Source: Hsuehochloa calcarea
Lineage: Eukaryota > Streptophyta > Magnoliopsida > Poales > Poaceae
DNA length: 64,000 bases
Assembly (NCBI GenBank): GCA_036346395.1
Contig: JAYEVG010000047.1
Span: 62,001-126,000, forward strand
Direction: 5' to 3'
Shown here: positions 35,999 through 46,387 of the stretch, piece by piece
Layout: each line of letters starts with the position of its first letter
How positions within the stretch are numbered: position 1 is the stretch's first letter
Position numbers and translations under genes: made by a program
Notes under the pieces: model-generated
Database searches by the model: none
What the model saw: the letters and a program-made list of their open reading frames with translations, nothing else
What the model was told of the DNA's origin: nothing

Positions 35999-37460
35999 GT
36001 TAGAATAGCACTCTTTTATATTTTCTTATCTTAATATGAAAACCCCCTTTCCATCTCTATATATATTGTTCATTAGACCATCTTGAATACGTACACAATA
36101 TTCATAACATGGTATCAAAACTCTAATCTAGCTCTCCTTCCACTGCCATCCCACCCCCCGACACCGTCGGCCGCCTGGTCACTGTCTGGCTCGAACGCCG
36201 CCGCCACAAGTTGCTGCTCCCGGAGCCGTGCCGCTCGTTGGCCGCCGCCGCAGGACGCCGCGGCCGCCATCTGCCGCGTCGGCCGTGAGCCCGACGCGCC
36301 CGCCACTCGTTGGCGCCGCCGCAGGACGCCGCCATCGCCGCCTTCATGCCGCCGCCGCCGCGTCTACCGAGAGCCCAACGCGACCATCTTTGGTTGATGC
36401 GCCCACCAGAGCCCGACGCGCGCCCCGGAGTGACCACCGCGCCTCCGCCGCCGGTCTTGTGGTTGCTACCGCTGTTTCTCTGGAGTGCACCAGTGGAGCG
36501 GCTGCCGGACGCGCCGCCACCGCCCCTGGAGACACCACCGCCGGGACCCCCATTGCCGGTAGGAGTCGTGGTGATGAGGGTTGTGGAGGGTGCGGAGGGG
36601 CACGACGACATCGTGATTTCTTCGAGCAGCAGATCGGAGCGGGCCTCAATGAACGAGGGGAACAACTTTTGCCGCTTTAGCAGGCCGCCATGTATCACGA
36701 ACTTTGTGTTCGGGCGCGTAGAAGGATAGAACAAGGTGCGATCGCTGCCGGTTCGCCAAGTTGCCGCAGCGTCGGCTAAGCTCTTCGGACTGCGGCGATG
36801 TCGAAATGGAGAGGTCGCATACGGATGAGGTTGCGAAACTCCGCGTCCAGGTACAGGGCATGCGTCTCCTGGTTGCCGATGAACTGTTGCTCGAGGCCCA
36901 CCTATACGAGCCGTGCCGTGGAGGTAGGAGTCATCACGATCTCGAGAAGTTCGGTGGAGATGGTGACGTAGAGCCACGAGAGAACGAGATAATCCACCCA
37001 GACTCAGTCTGCGACGTCAGGGTGGGCGTCGTCGGAGAGGGCGTACATGCCGAGGGTGATGAGGAAGAGGCCGCGCCATTTGTTGTAACTCGGAGAGGCG
37101 AGGTCGAGGACGACAGGGACGAGAGCCTTGATGTTGAGGACGTCGTATGCCTGAGTATGAAGGAAAGCAATGATGGCGGCCGCCTCCGCTTTCGCGTTGT
37201 GCGTGGCGGAGGCTCTTTGCGCCATGGCGCACGGCGGCTGGCGTCGTCTTCGTCGGCCATGGCGACAGGATTAGTGGAAGGGTGCGGTCGCAGGTGCGAT
37301 CCGCTCTGATACTATGAGAGAGTGGAATATTTGAGGCAATTACACACACTGTATGTATTGATAAGCCAAAAGTTATACATATAGACTAATGGTTACAGTG
37401 TGGACCAGGAACCAAAAAGTCTAACACGAAGTGTGGACCAGGAACCAAAAAGTCTAACGT
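35999..37460 (-). mobile_element. Rearranged Ty1-copia fragment with gag, inside the CAF-like gene
   Basis: The minus strand from about 37300 has GTATCAGAGC, a primer-site-like word, then gag pieces: MAQRASATHNAKAEAAAIIA (37225), GLEQQFIGNQETHALYLDAE (about 36890) and LFPSFIEARSDLLLEEI (about 36630). Frames are broken. To the right is an LTR-like stretch starting (minus) TGTTAGACTTTTTGG near 37425, with a second copy of GTGTGGACCAGGAACCAAAA at 37397 and 37430. To the left, 35999-36109 (TGTTAGAATAG...TTCATAACA) looks like a plus-strand LTR followed by TGGTATCAAAAC. The two LTR-like ends therefore face each other, which a simple insertion would not give. No pol is present. Confidence 0.5.
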
Positions 37461-38906
37461 AGCAGCTCGTGGATTAAGACCTCCATTGTCATGCTTGCAC
37501 ATTTTTCCAACAAAAGCATCTGGGCTTTATTATGCTGTACTCTCAGACATACAACATCTGCTATTCCAGGAAAAATCTGGTGGAAAGGTCATTAACCGAG
37601 TTGGTGGCGTTGTTTTTTTATACCATGGAAGAAATTACGACCCACGCACCCGTCCTCGTTATCCACTAATGCTTTGGAAGCCAGCCACTCCTGTCTATCC
37701 AAAACTCATCCAGCAAGCTCCGGATGGGCTTACAAAAGAAGAAGCAGATGAAATGAGAAGGAGAGGGCAGAATTTGCTGCCAATTTGCAAATTAGGTATG
37801 ATTTTATGGGTTACGATGAAGATTTATATTCTACACCAATGTTCAGGTTTCTGGAACTGGGGTCAATCCTGGAACCTGGCTGGTTCTGAAACCAACCGAT
37901 TTCCAGTTTTTTCCTGACCAGCTCTTTTTTGGCTTGCTTCTTTTCTATGTGTTTATTCAAGTTTACTTGTTTCCAACATATGAATCAAACACTAATGCAC
38001 GTACTTGGTTGGAAATAGTGCAAAATAGGCATCAATTCCAATCATATACACAAATATCGGTACAGGGCCAGTTCTGGTAAACTGGCTGGTTTCAAGCTGG
38101 AACCTGAACCCTGTTCTAAACCGTTTAATACATTACCTTTCAAGCCTAACTAAATGTCACGAGTCCAGAGCTAATTTTCAAGGAAGCGCCTTTAGCCCGT
38201 GGTTCCTCATTTGGCTTTCGCTTTGTATTTGTTTGCAAGAATTTGTGCCTAGCACGTCAGATAATACACGTGTGGTTAATGCTACCATTTGCATTCTACC
38301 TGTCCACTGTATGTTGAAGGGAACTTCTTCTGGACCTACAAAAGTTACTGTCATATAAATTGGACTGTAGATGTCATGTGCTTTTTACTCTCTATTGAAA
38401 GGAGGTGGAAATAAGCAGATTTTTTATGTAAATTCACTGAAGATAAAAGAAGCAAACCAAAAAAACACTGTTGATGCATCTCTTTTTATTCCTTTATCTT
38501 GTAGCAAAAATGGAATATATATCAATCTTGTAAAGGATGTTCGGGATGCTTTCGAGGGAAATGACCTGGTGAAGATTTGACTGTGAGGGGTGAATCCAAG
38601 CGACTACAAAAAGATAGGAGCAAAACTAGGGGTATTCATATCCACACATTGGTTCTATTCTGATGTCGTTACGGCGAATCCGTATATACTTTCTTACCCC
38701 CCTGGCCCCCTCAACTAAAATTCTATGCTTTTATATACGCAGGATCTTGTTCCTTGTGTTCTTTTGTCATTTGACAATGAGCAGATATTAATGTATAAAG
38801 GCAAAGAATGGAAGCCCAGATATGCGAAACCTCTCTCATTCCAAAAGTTAAAAAGAATAATCTGGCAGTGTTATCTGATGTGAGTAGTTCAGGTGTGTAT
38901 CTTTAA

Positions 38907-40381
38907 CTTTCAACTAGCAGAATTGCCCGTGTAATTGCGTGGCTAGACACTATAATATTTATGTTTATATTTGAAGATACAATTATTGTATGTGTTATAC
39001 TTATACAACTCTAATACCTATAATTGAAAATATAGTTGTATATGTTGTGTAACTACAACTATAATATCTGTATCCTGTTAATTAACACCATTAATGTAAT
39101 CTGGCACCACAAAATCAGTGACGTAGATTTTTCTCTTTTTCTGGTGAGAGAATTTCTAGTTTTTATTCGTTTTTATGGTTATTGCAGCAATCACAAGTTT
39201 TCATCGATTTATGGGAGAATTTCTAGGGCCCCCTATTTTAAGGGATATCGTAGCAATCATTAGCTAGTTCGGAATGCGGATTTTGAAACTACAAACCAAC
39301 CTCGATGTAATCTTATCAATATATTGTACCTACTATCCAATAATATTAGACACCGTTTGGAAGACAGGAATTTTCCTGATTCTTATGGGATAAGTTTGCA
39401 CCATTATAGTTTAAACCCACCAAGATAAGTAATGTAGAGGTCTTTCTATATTGTGTGAACACAGAGTAGATAAACATGATTAAGATACGTTATTAAAAAA
39501 CAATATGATTATGATATTATAACATTGAAATATCCATCTCTTTCCATACTATGCGAATAGTGGATGATTAGGACTCTCTTAGGTGTAAAGATTTAGCCCC
39601 TTCTCTTCTTTTTTTCCTTGCGTGCTTTCTCTTTTCTTTCTTACGTACATATATTTTTCTCCCCTTTTTTTGGCTTTGCACGTCTTCCCTGCTTCCTCGT
39701 GTGAGTATGTTTTTTCACATCTTCCCTTCTTCCCCCATTTGCACGATGTAGGGTTGACGAACATAAGGACTATTTTCTCTTTTCTAAATTACTATATCTT
39801 TAAGTAATAGTATCCAATGACCACCAAAGCTTAGCTTTAATTAGGGTCCACCTAACCAAGGGCCAAATGTTTTGCTTTTTTATGAGAATTTCTAGCATAT
39901 TTCTCCTTTTGTTAATAACATCCAATGGCCGCTATGGTTTAACTTTAGTTATGGCCCACCTAATCAAGGTCTGGATGTTTTTAATTTTTGTGAGAATTTC
40001 TAGAATATTTATCTTTTTTTCTTAGCAGTTGTAAAACGACTGTCATGAGCTTTTCTCTACTACTTAAAAGAAGGAATTGGTGGCAGTCCGTTCTCCCTCA
40101 TGCGATGTGAGCCGTTAAATCTATCTTTCTTCGTGAGATGTGCGCTGTTGGATTTCGTTCTTTCTCGGTTCCTCCCGTGTGTACGGTTGGTCACCCATAA
40201 CCTCCTCTCCACTTCCCCCACACCCCAACTGCTCAAGTTGGTGCGCAAGAAGTCCAAAGATTCCATCGATCTTTCCAAAAACGGGTTGCCGACGGATCAC
40301 TTGCATTGTAGACCGAACACGACGACGGTTGATGAGATATGATTTTTTTAATCCGTAGTAAAGCACGGGCATTGGACTAGT
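38907..40381 (+). mobile_element. Helitron-like non-autonomous element in a CAF-like intron
   Basis: The right end, CCGTAGTAAAGCACGGGC then ATTGGACTAGT at 40381, is the usual rice Helitron 3' end (GC hairpin and CTAGT). The left end near 38910 reads TCAACTAGCAGAATTGCCCG, with the matching GCCCGTG subterminal word, but the base before TC is T rather than A, so the start is uncertain. No coding sequence is supported within. Confidence 0.45.
39812..40015. repeat. 108-bp tandem duplication
   Basis: ATCCAATGACCACC at 39812 and ATCCAATGGCCGCT at 39920 start two similar units sharing GTCCACCTAACCAAGG-like and GAGAATTTCTAG words. They lie inside the Helitron-like element. GAGAATTTCTAG also occurs at about 39146 and 39213. 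Confidence 0.65.
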
Positions 40382-41769
40382 ATTGTATAATAGATGATTT
40401 ATCACAAATAAGGCAGGAGTAAATTTTGAAGCAGTTATGATTACATCAATACAAGGTCAACTGGGTACAGTGTAATCTTGTTCTTGTTGCTTTAAAATTC
40501 ATGCTCATTTTTAATAGAATGTTGCGCATCAATTGTTATTTCCTGTTTGCAGTTTGCATCCCTTTCTGCAAGTGATTTATCAGATGCTTATATTTCGTAC
40601 ATTTTGCTGTCTATTCAAGTTTACACTCTCAGGTGTCCATGTGTTACATGGAAAACATGGCACCCTTTTGTTCTGCACTTGAATAAGATCTCTTTCTCCG
40701 GCTTTTGATATTTTTGTCAAGAACTTTGTACTCTCTGGCTGAACATAACTAGACAAGCTGTTGTTCATGCAGATGAAGGCACTGATGCCAACGATAATGT
40801 GCCGATAAGAGAAGTACTGAGACCTAGAATGTTTAAGCTATGGAAGTGTGCAATCGAGTCATCTCTAGCGTTGCTGCTGGATGATGATGAAATCAATGCA
40901 CTTACACCTGATTCACTTATTTCCGGCTTTGCTTGTGGCCAATGGTGAGGGGAACCCTGATGTGCTAAATGCTGAATACATTGAAGAGGAGTCTGAAGCA
41001 GGCGCAGTTGGACCCCAAGAGGATCAGTCTGAGCAATCACCTGATACCATTGGGATCACTACCGGTCGACAGCATAGTAGGGCAACTGAACAGTGAGTGA
41101 ACATATATTTGAGGAGTTTAGGTCAACGTGGCAATACCTGATCAGAACGAACCCCTGATGCCCTGATGGCATGCTCGATATGTACAATCCATTTTCGCCT
41201 TCCTGCAATGGTAGCCCTGATGATCAGAATACATGTGGACTGGCAGCAATTTGCCACCCAACATCATGTAAAGAGATTGATTTAGTCTGCAAATCCACCC
41301 TTTTGTAAAGAAAACTGGTCCATCATTAATAGATGGCGGTTTGTTGTTGTTGCAACTGTCCACAGATACCGTGTGACTTGTAAAATCTGGGACGTCACAT
41401 TTCACATTGACACTGAACAAGGTTGGGTGTTGTCGCGGTCTCTTAACAGCAAGTCAGCAACTCCAGCGAGAGAGGCTCTACCCGTTTTAGATTTGTCCAA
41501 TAAGGAAGGAATCCATCGTTACGAATCTTACAAAACGAAAGGAAATTAGGAAAATCGTCGTGGTCGATATAGAGCGATCTCTTTGATCCAGCATTTTTTA
41601 GGAGATTAGGACCCACTGGTGTCGAGGCACTATGCGAGGTGGTGGAGAGGAGGAATCATAGCGGAGGAGAAAGGGACGACGGAGGAGATCAGGACCCACT
41701 GGTGTCGAGGCACTAGGCTAGGTTGCTCCTCGTCCGAGCTCGTATGCTCTCTTACACAATCGACACCTT

Positions 41770-42240
41770 CACCTCTTGGTTGGTTGTTGCAGGTATTTCT
41801 AAATTTGTTGCAACATCCCTTCTCAATTGTTACGTGAATTGTTTCATTTTGTTTTGCAATGTATCCTCTTGGAAAGTTGCGTTGAGTTGTTTCTCGTTGC
41901 AATGGTTGTGCGATGTGTCGTGCATGGTCATCTTTTTTTTTGTTGCAGTAGATGTTGTGATTCTTAGTTTGTTGCCAACATTTAATAAATTTGTTGCACA
42001 GGCAATTTTAAAATGTCACTACTGTTTTCAAATGTTGTAGTATTTTAAGACCGTATCTTGTTTTAGCACTTAGCTAAGTCATATACTCATGGTTTTCATT
42101 CTTCTTTCGGTGAGAAGATGATTTTTTCCCTAATTTTTCTTAGCATTTTTCATTATTATTCTGCATTTTGTTGCATATGTTGATTACAATGGTTACACAG
42201 GTTGTTCATTGATGTTTTTTAACATAACATTTTGCATGGG
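41770..42240. repeat. TTGTTGCA-rich repeat, copy 2
   Basis: GTTGCAACATCC, TTTTGTTGCAG, TTTGTTGCACAG, TTTGTTGCATATG and similar words recur, as in 34080-34340. Just upstream, GGACCCACTGGTGTCGAGGC occurs at 41609 and again at 41693. Confidence 0.5.
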
Positions 42241-43300
42241 CATGCAGTTACACACTCAGCCAGCCATGCATACTTGCCTTCTCGTGTTGACCATTCTGTA
42301 TGTGGCCATCTTTCCGGGGTAGTTCAGTTCAACCTGAGGCCAAAGTACAAGCTCTACCAAACCAACCATCCCAGTAACAGCGTATGGAGAGAGAGTTCAC
42401 TTTAGTTTTTTTGCGTTTCCTTCTCCCTTCCGTTTTTTTGCTTTCTTTTTTTTTGGAAGAAAATAGGCATGAGAGCTGCCTATTCGATTTAATAGAGAGG
42501 AAACATAATGCAGAGACCCTAAGGTTTCAGAGTTTCTAAAGTTTAATTACACAGAATAATGCTCTCCAAAACATTCCCCCCACCCCAGCTATAGTCCAGG
42601 CTCTTCTTCTCTTATCTTTGCGAATAGCTCCAGAGCGGAGACGAACCTTCTCTTGAATATTCTAGCGTTGTACTCCTTCCAAATCTCCCAAGTGGTTAGC
42701 GTTACCTCCGTTGCCATCACTCGTGATGGCAGGAGGCCCGTGTTACAGACTAAGGACCACCATTCCCCAATACTCAGGCTCAAGGCCTAGTGTGAAGGCT
42801 TGAGCGACGCACAACCCAGCAATTCTGCTATGTGGTTCCACACCTCATTTGTTTTGCCAGCATAGTGAGCACAAGCCTTGATTTGGCCAACCCCGTACTT
42901 GCAATCTATCGGACGTCCAGATCCTGTTTTGGATGGCCAGCCATGCGAATTGCTTGCATTTTGGGGAGGCCAAAGTTCTCCAGATTATCCTGTTGTAGTC
43001 TGTGGCTGTTGAACCTAAAAATTGTAGATTGTAGGCTGTCTTTGCCATGTACTCCCCCCGTGAGTTTAGCCTCCAGGTGATCTCACCCGCGGCTGCTGTG
43101 TCTAGGGTGATTTGACTTACACACTCCCAGACTTGTAGAAATTGATGGATTATCTCTGTTGTTATGACCGGCTGTAGGGTGATGTCTTGTAACCATCGAT
43201 TGTCCTGCAGCGCCTCATGGAAGTTCTTTGTTTCTTGATTGATAGTCGGAAAAACTCAGAGGCAGACTCCTACAGGGTAGGCCACTTTGAGGTCCAGAGC

Positions 43301-43416
43301 TTAGCTTTTTGGCCATTTTTTATTGTTATCGAGGTGGCCGCGTCGAAGAGATGCTAGCTTAGCTTTTTGGCCATTTCTAATTGTTATCGAGGTGGCCGTG
43401 TTGAAGAGATGCTTGT
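43301..43416. repeat. 58-bp tandem duplication inside the LINE
   Basis: TTAGCTTTTTGGCCATTT starts at 43301 and at 43359. Both units continue TTGTTATCGAGGTGGCCG and end GAAGAGATGCT. They differ at a few bases, so the duplication is not recent. Confidence 0.75.
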
Positions 43417-44077
43417 CCATTTCATCGCAAGGTAATTTCATGCCGACCCAAGGCTTGCTATCGGCTTTCCATTGTTACCACAACCAGCGCAGCCTGAGGG
43501 CCCTTGTAAATTTGGTTAGGTTTAGGATTCCTAGCCCGCCAAGTTTTGTTGGTCGGCACACCCTATCCCAGTTAACTTTGCATTTTCCTCCTGCTATCGC
43601 TTCTGCCTCCGCCCAAAGGAACCGGCACCTCAAGCAGTCCAGGGCACCAAGGATTGATTTTGGGACTCTTAAAGCCGTGAGGTAGTATGTCGGGATCGAG
43701 GTGAGCACCGATTTTACTAGGGTGGAACGACCAACTGTGGTAATTAGTAGTTTGCCTTGCCAACTTACAAGCCTCCTCCCAACTTTATCTAATAGGGGTT
43801 GGAAATCCACCCTCCTAAGTCTTTTATAAGTAAGTGGCAGACCCAAGTACTTGATTGGAAAATTTACGTGGGTGGCCGCAAACTCTTGGAGTAACATGTC
43901 GATGTTTAGATGGCCGCACCCTATTGGGACCACCGTGCTTTTTATGGATGTTTGTGTGAAGCCCGAGATGTTTCCAAAGTTTTTAAGTATTGTGGTTGTT
44001 GCTCTGATGTCTCGCTCTGTTGGGGAGATGAAGATTGTTGCATCATCGGCGTAAATCGAGGTCCTAAGGGTGTCGAA

Positions 44078-44491
44078 TCAGCTGAGGCGACAGTCTAAGT
44101 ATCCATGGTCTATTGCCTTTGTGAATAATCTTTGCAGAGGGTAAATCACCAAAATGAAAAGGAAGGGGGATAACGGATCTCCTTGCCTCAAACCTCTTCC
44201 GTGGTTGATGCTGTCGCCTGTGATGCCATTGAGAAGAATTCTGGATGACGCCGACGACCAGAGGGCCGTAAGCCAACCTCTCCACCTTGGTGGGAATCCA
44301 CGTCTCTGGAGGAGCTTCAGTAGGTAATCCCATAGAACCGAGTTGAAGGCTTTTGCTATATCAAGCTTGAGAAATAGAGTCTGAGTTTTGGATCTGTGTA
44401 ACTGAGTTGTTAGGCTTTTGACATACATGAAGTTGTCATGGATGCTTCTTTTCTTCAAAAAACGCGCTCTAGTGTATCGATACCAACCCAT
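44078..44491 (-). pseudogene. LINE reverse transcriptase core fragment
   Basis: A 137-codon frame with the fingers and palm motifs: KRSIHDNFMYVKSLTTQLHR, KLDIAKAFNSVLWDYL and HGRGLRQGDPLSPFLFILV. The YADD box lies about 25-50 bases further on, in another frame, so the domain is split. In active LINEs it primes reverse transcription at a nicked target. Confidence 0.75.
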
Positions 44492-45917
44492 CCAGGTAGG
44501 GAGCTAGGCGAAGGGGCAAGGTCTTGGAGATCCACTTTCCTATCCCATGAATGAGTTTGATTGGTCTGTAATCAGTCACCCCTTCGCCCCTTCTTTCTTG
44601 AGAATAAGAGCGATGCTTGCCATGTTGAGGAGGGGCAAGTTTGTCGTTCGGAGACTGTGGAAGTTCTGGAAAACCACCATGATATCCGCTTTTAAAATGG
44701 ACTAGCAAGATGTGTAGAAAGTGAACGTGAAGCCGTTGGGGGCCCGGAGCCTTATCCTTTGGCATTAGAGCTAGTGTGTTTCTTACTTCCTGCTCAGTAA
44801 AGGTCCTCCTAGACCCTCCAGGTTCTGAGGCGTGTAATCCAGCTCCTCCCATCTTACATCGTGGGATCTGCAGTTGTGCAAGGATAGCATCTCCAAGAAG
44901 TGCTTTTCCAAAGCTTCTTGTTTGTCCTTGTGCGAGATAGCCCAACTTGAGCCAGTTCGCAGCGTTTGGATGAAGTTTTTCTCCTCGAGTTTGCTTTTAA
45001 ATGGAAGATTTTTGTGTTGGCATCACCCTCTTTGAAGTGCCTTATACGGGAGCTCTGTCTTTTCCTTGAGCGCTCAATCACGGCCAACCCATTATCTTTT
45101 TTTAACCCCGCTCTCAGCCCCCTCTCTAATGTCGAGAGTTTCCTATTCTCCTAGGCCATGTGGAGCTCCAGTTTCACTTGGGAGAAGAGGTTTCTACTCC
45201 ATGCCTGGAGCTTTTTTGCCGTTGCGGCTAGTTTGTGGTTCAGACGGTAGAACGGCTCCCGTGTAGAGATTGTGTGTAGACCACATGTTTAGAACCACCT
45301 CCTTGAAACCCAGCATCCTTACCCAGAAGTTCTCGAATCGAAAACAAGCCGGTCTTCTCGGGCCCGTGCAATTTGAGAGGAGGGGCAATGGTCTAAAACG
45401 GATGTAGGGAGAGCCTACAGGACATGATTGTCGAACTGGACATCCCAAGCTTGATTGCAGAAGACTTTGTCTAGCTTGACTAATGTCAGATTTCACGTTC
45501 ATTGCTCCAAGTGTACTTTCTACTCTGGGGGTCTCTCTTAGTTGACATTCGTTCAGAGTATTCCTGAATTGGCCCATTCAAGCGCGGTTAATGTTGATGT
45601 TACTTTTGTCGCTGGCCCTGTAGATCAGGTTGAAGTCACCGAGAACTAGCCATCTCCTGTTCGCTGCCGGTGTTAGGGACTTAAATTCCTGCAGAAGGCT
45701 GGCTTGTCTTTGTCTCGTGGACCGTTGTTTGTCTGGCCGACGTGTTAAGGCCTCTTATGTTCCAACAGATAGAGTTGAGATTCGGTCCTGTCATGGATCG
45801 AGTGGCTCACTGGGCTCTTTGAGGCCTGATATTAGGTTAATTGTCTCGATAACTAACCCAATACAGCCAAGGAAAAGTAGCACATACTGTGAAATTTCCA
45901 ACCTAGTTTACTACTAA

Positions 45918-46384
45918 GGCCGCTTGGAATACATGAATTTTATAGAAAAAATCATTCAATTCCGGTAAGAATAATAATAAAAAAAAATCCCGCATTCCGA
46001 GTGTCTCTTTGGAATGTATGAAAACAAAGGAATTTTATAAAGATCCAATCCTACGGAATACCTTCCTAGGTGGGGTGTTTGGATCAAAATAAAGTGCAAG
46101 ACAATTACTTTGAAAATAGTACCCTTTCTTGAGAATTTTGGAGGAATCCAAATATTTGCTCATACCTCTTGCAAATTTCCTTTGTGTCTATGGAAACTAT
46201 GGCATCAATGCTGCCCCTATGAAAAATCTTGAGCTATTCCTGTGGTGCAACCAAACAACATTTCTTACCTATTTCTGTATTTCAAATTCCTATAGGATTC
46301 AACTAGTCATGACACCCAATTACTATGTTTTTCTTGTTTATGTGTTTTTCAGGTACCGCGTTCCAAATAGGCCCAAACGAGGCC
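45918..46384. mobile_element. MITE with TAA target duplication
   Basis: The left end GGCCGCTTGGAA and the inverse of the right end GGCCTCGTTTGG form short imperfect terminal repeats. TAA flanks both sides (45915-45917 and 46385-46387). The interior (467 bp) has no coding capacity. It fits a Tourist-type or related element. Confidence 0.6.
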
Positions 46385-46387
46385 TAA

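Larger units (their letters stand above)
34900..41100 (+). pseudogene. CRS2-associated factor 2 (CAF2)-like pseudogene
   Basis: CAF2 is a chloroplast CRM-domain protein that works with CRS2 in group II intron splicing. Recognisable parts: exon 1 to 35576 (VVGPSGLSFRLPNAPFDF, KAPLLTKEEKARRRGVRLHT, EVRALVKPHISHNRQLN); CRM exon 37570-37795 (GGVVFLYHGRNYDPRTRPRY); 38504-38630 (NGIYINLVKDVRDAFEGND); 38743-38892 (LVPCVLLSFDNEQILMYKG); and last exon 40773-41100, ending QLNSE. Lesions: ACG where the start ATG is expected near 34950; a deletion with frame change in exon 1; exon 2 missing where a copia fragment sits; a +1/-1 pair at 38576-38592 enclosing two stops; a deletion near 38845; and two deletions with frame changes in the last exon. 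It cannot encode the factor. The comparison uses the rice protein from memory. Confidence 0.85.
42590..45890 (-). mobile_element. LINE retrotransposon, decayed and 5'-truncated
   Basis: On the minus strand, in order: endonuclease end (WLVLGDFNLIYRASDK near 45600-45650), then the reverse transcriptase with FLKLDIAKAFNSVLWDYLL (about 44370), GLRQGDPLSPFLFILV (about 44180) and the catalytic YADDATIFIS (about 44030-44056), then IKYLGLPLT (about 43850), and a zf-RVT-like end (RTLASPKCKQFAWLAIQNRI, then CSLCWQNK, 42845-43000). This is the endonuclease-RT-zinc layout of plant L1-type LINEs. Many frame breaks separate the parts. A 58-bp tandem duplication lies at about 43301-43416. No LTRs are present. 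The endonuclease start is missing. Confidence 0.8.

Noticed and set aside
36123..36977. 284-codon minus-strand frame as a gene
   Set aside because: Only a short part (PSFIEARSDLLLEEI) is meaningful, the copia gag. The rest is GC-rich out-of-frame translation.
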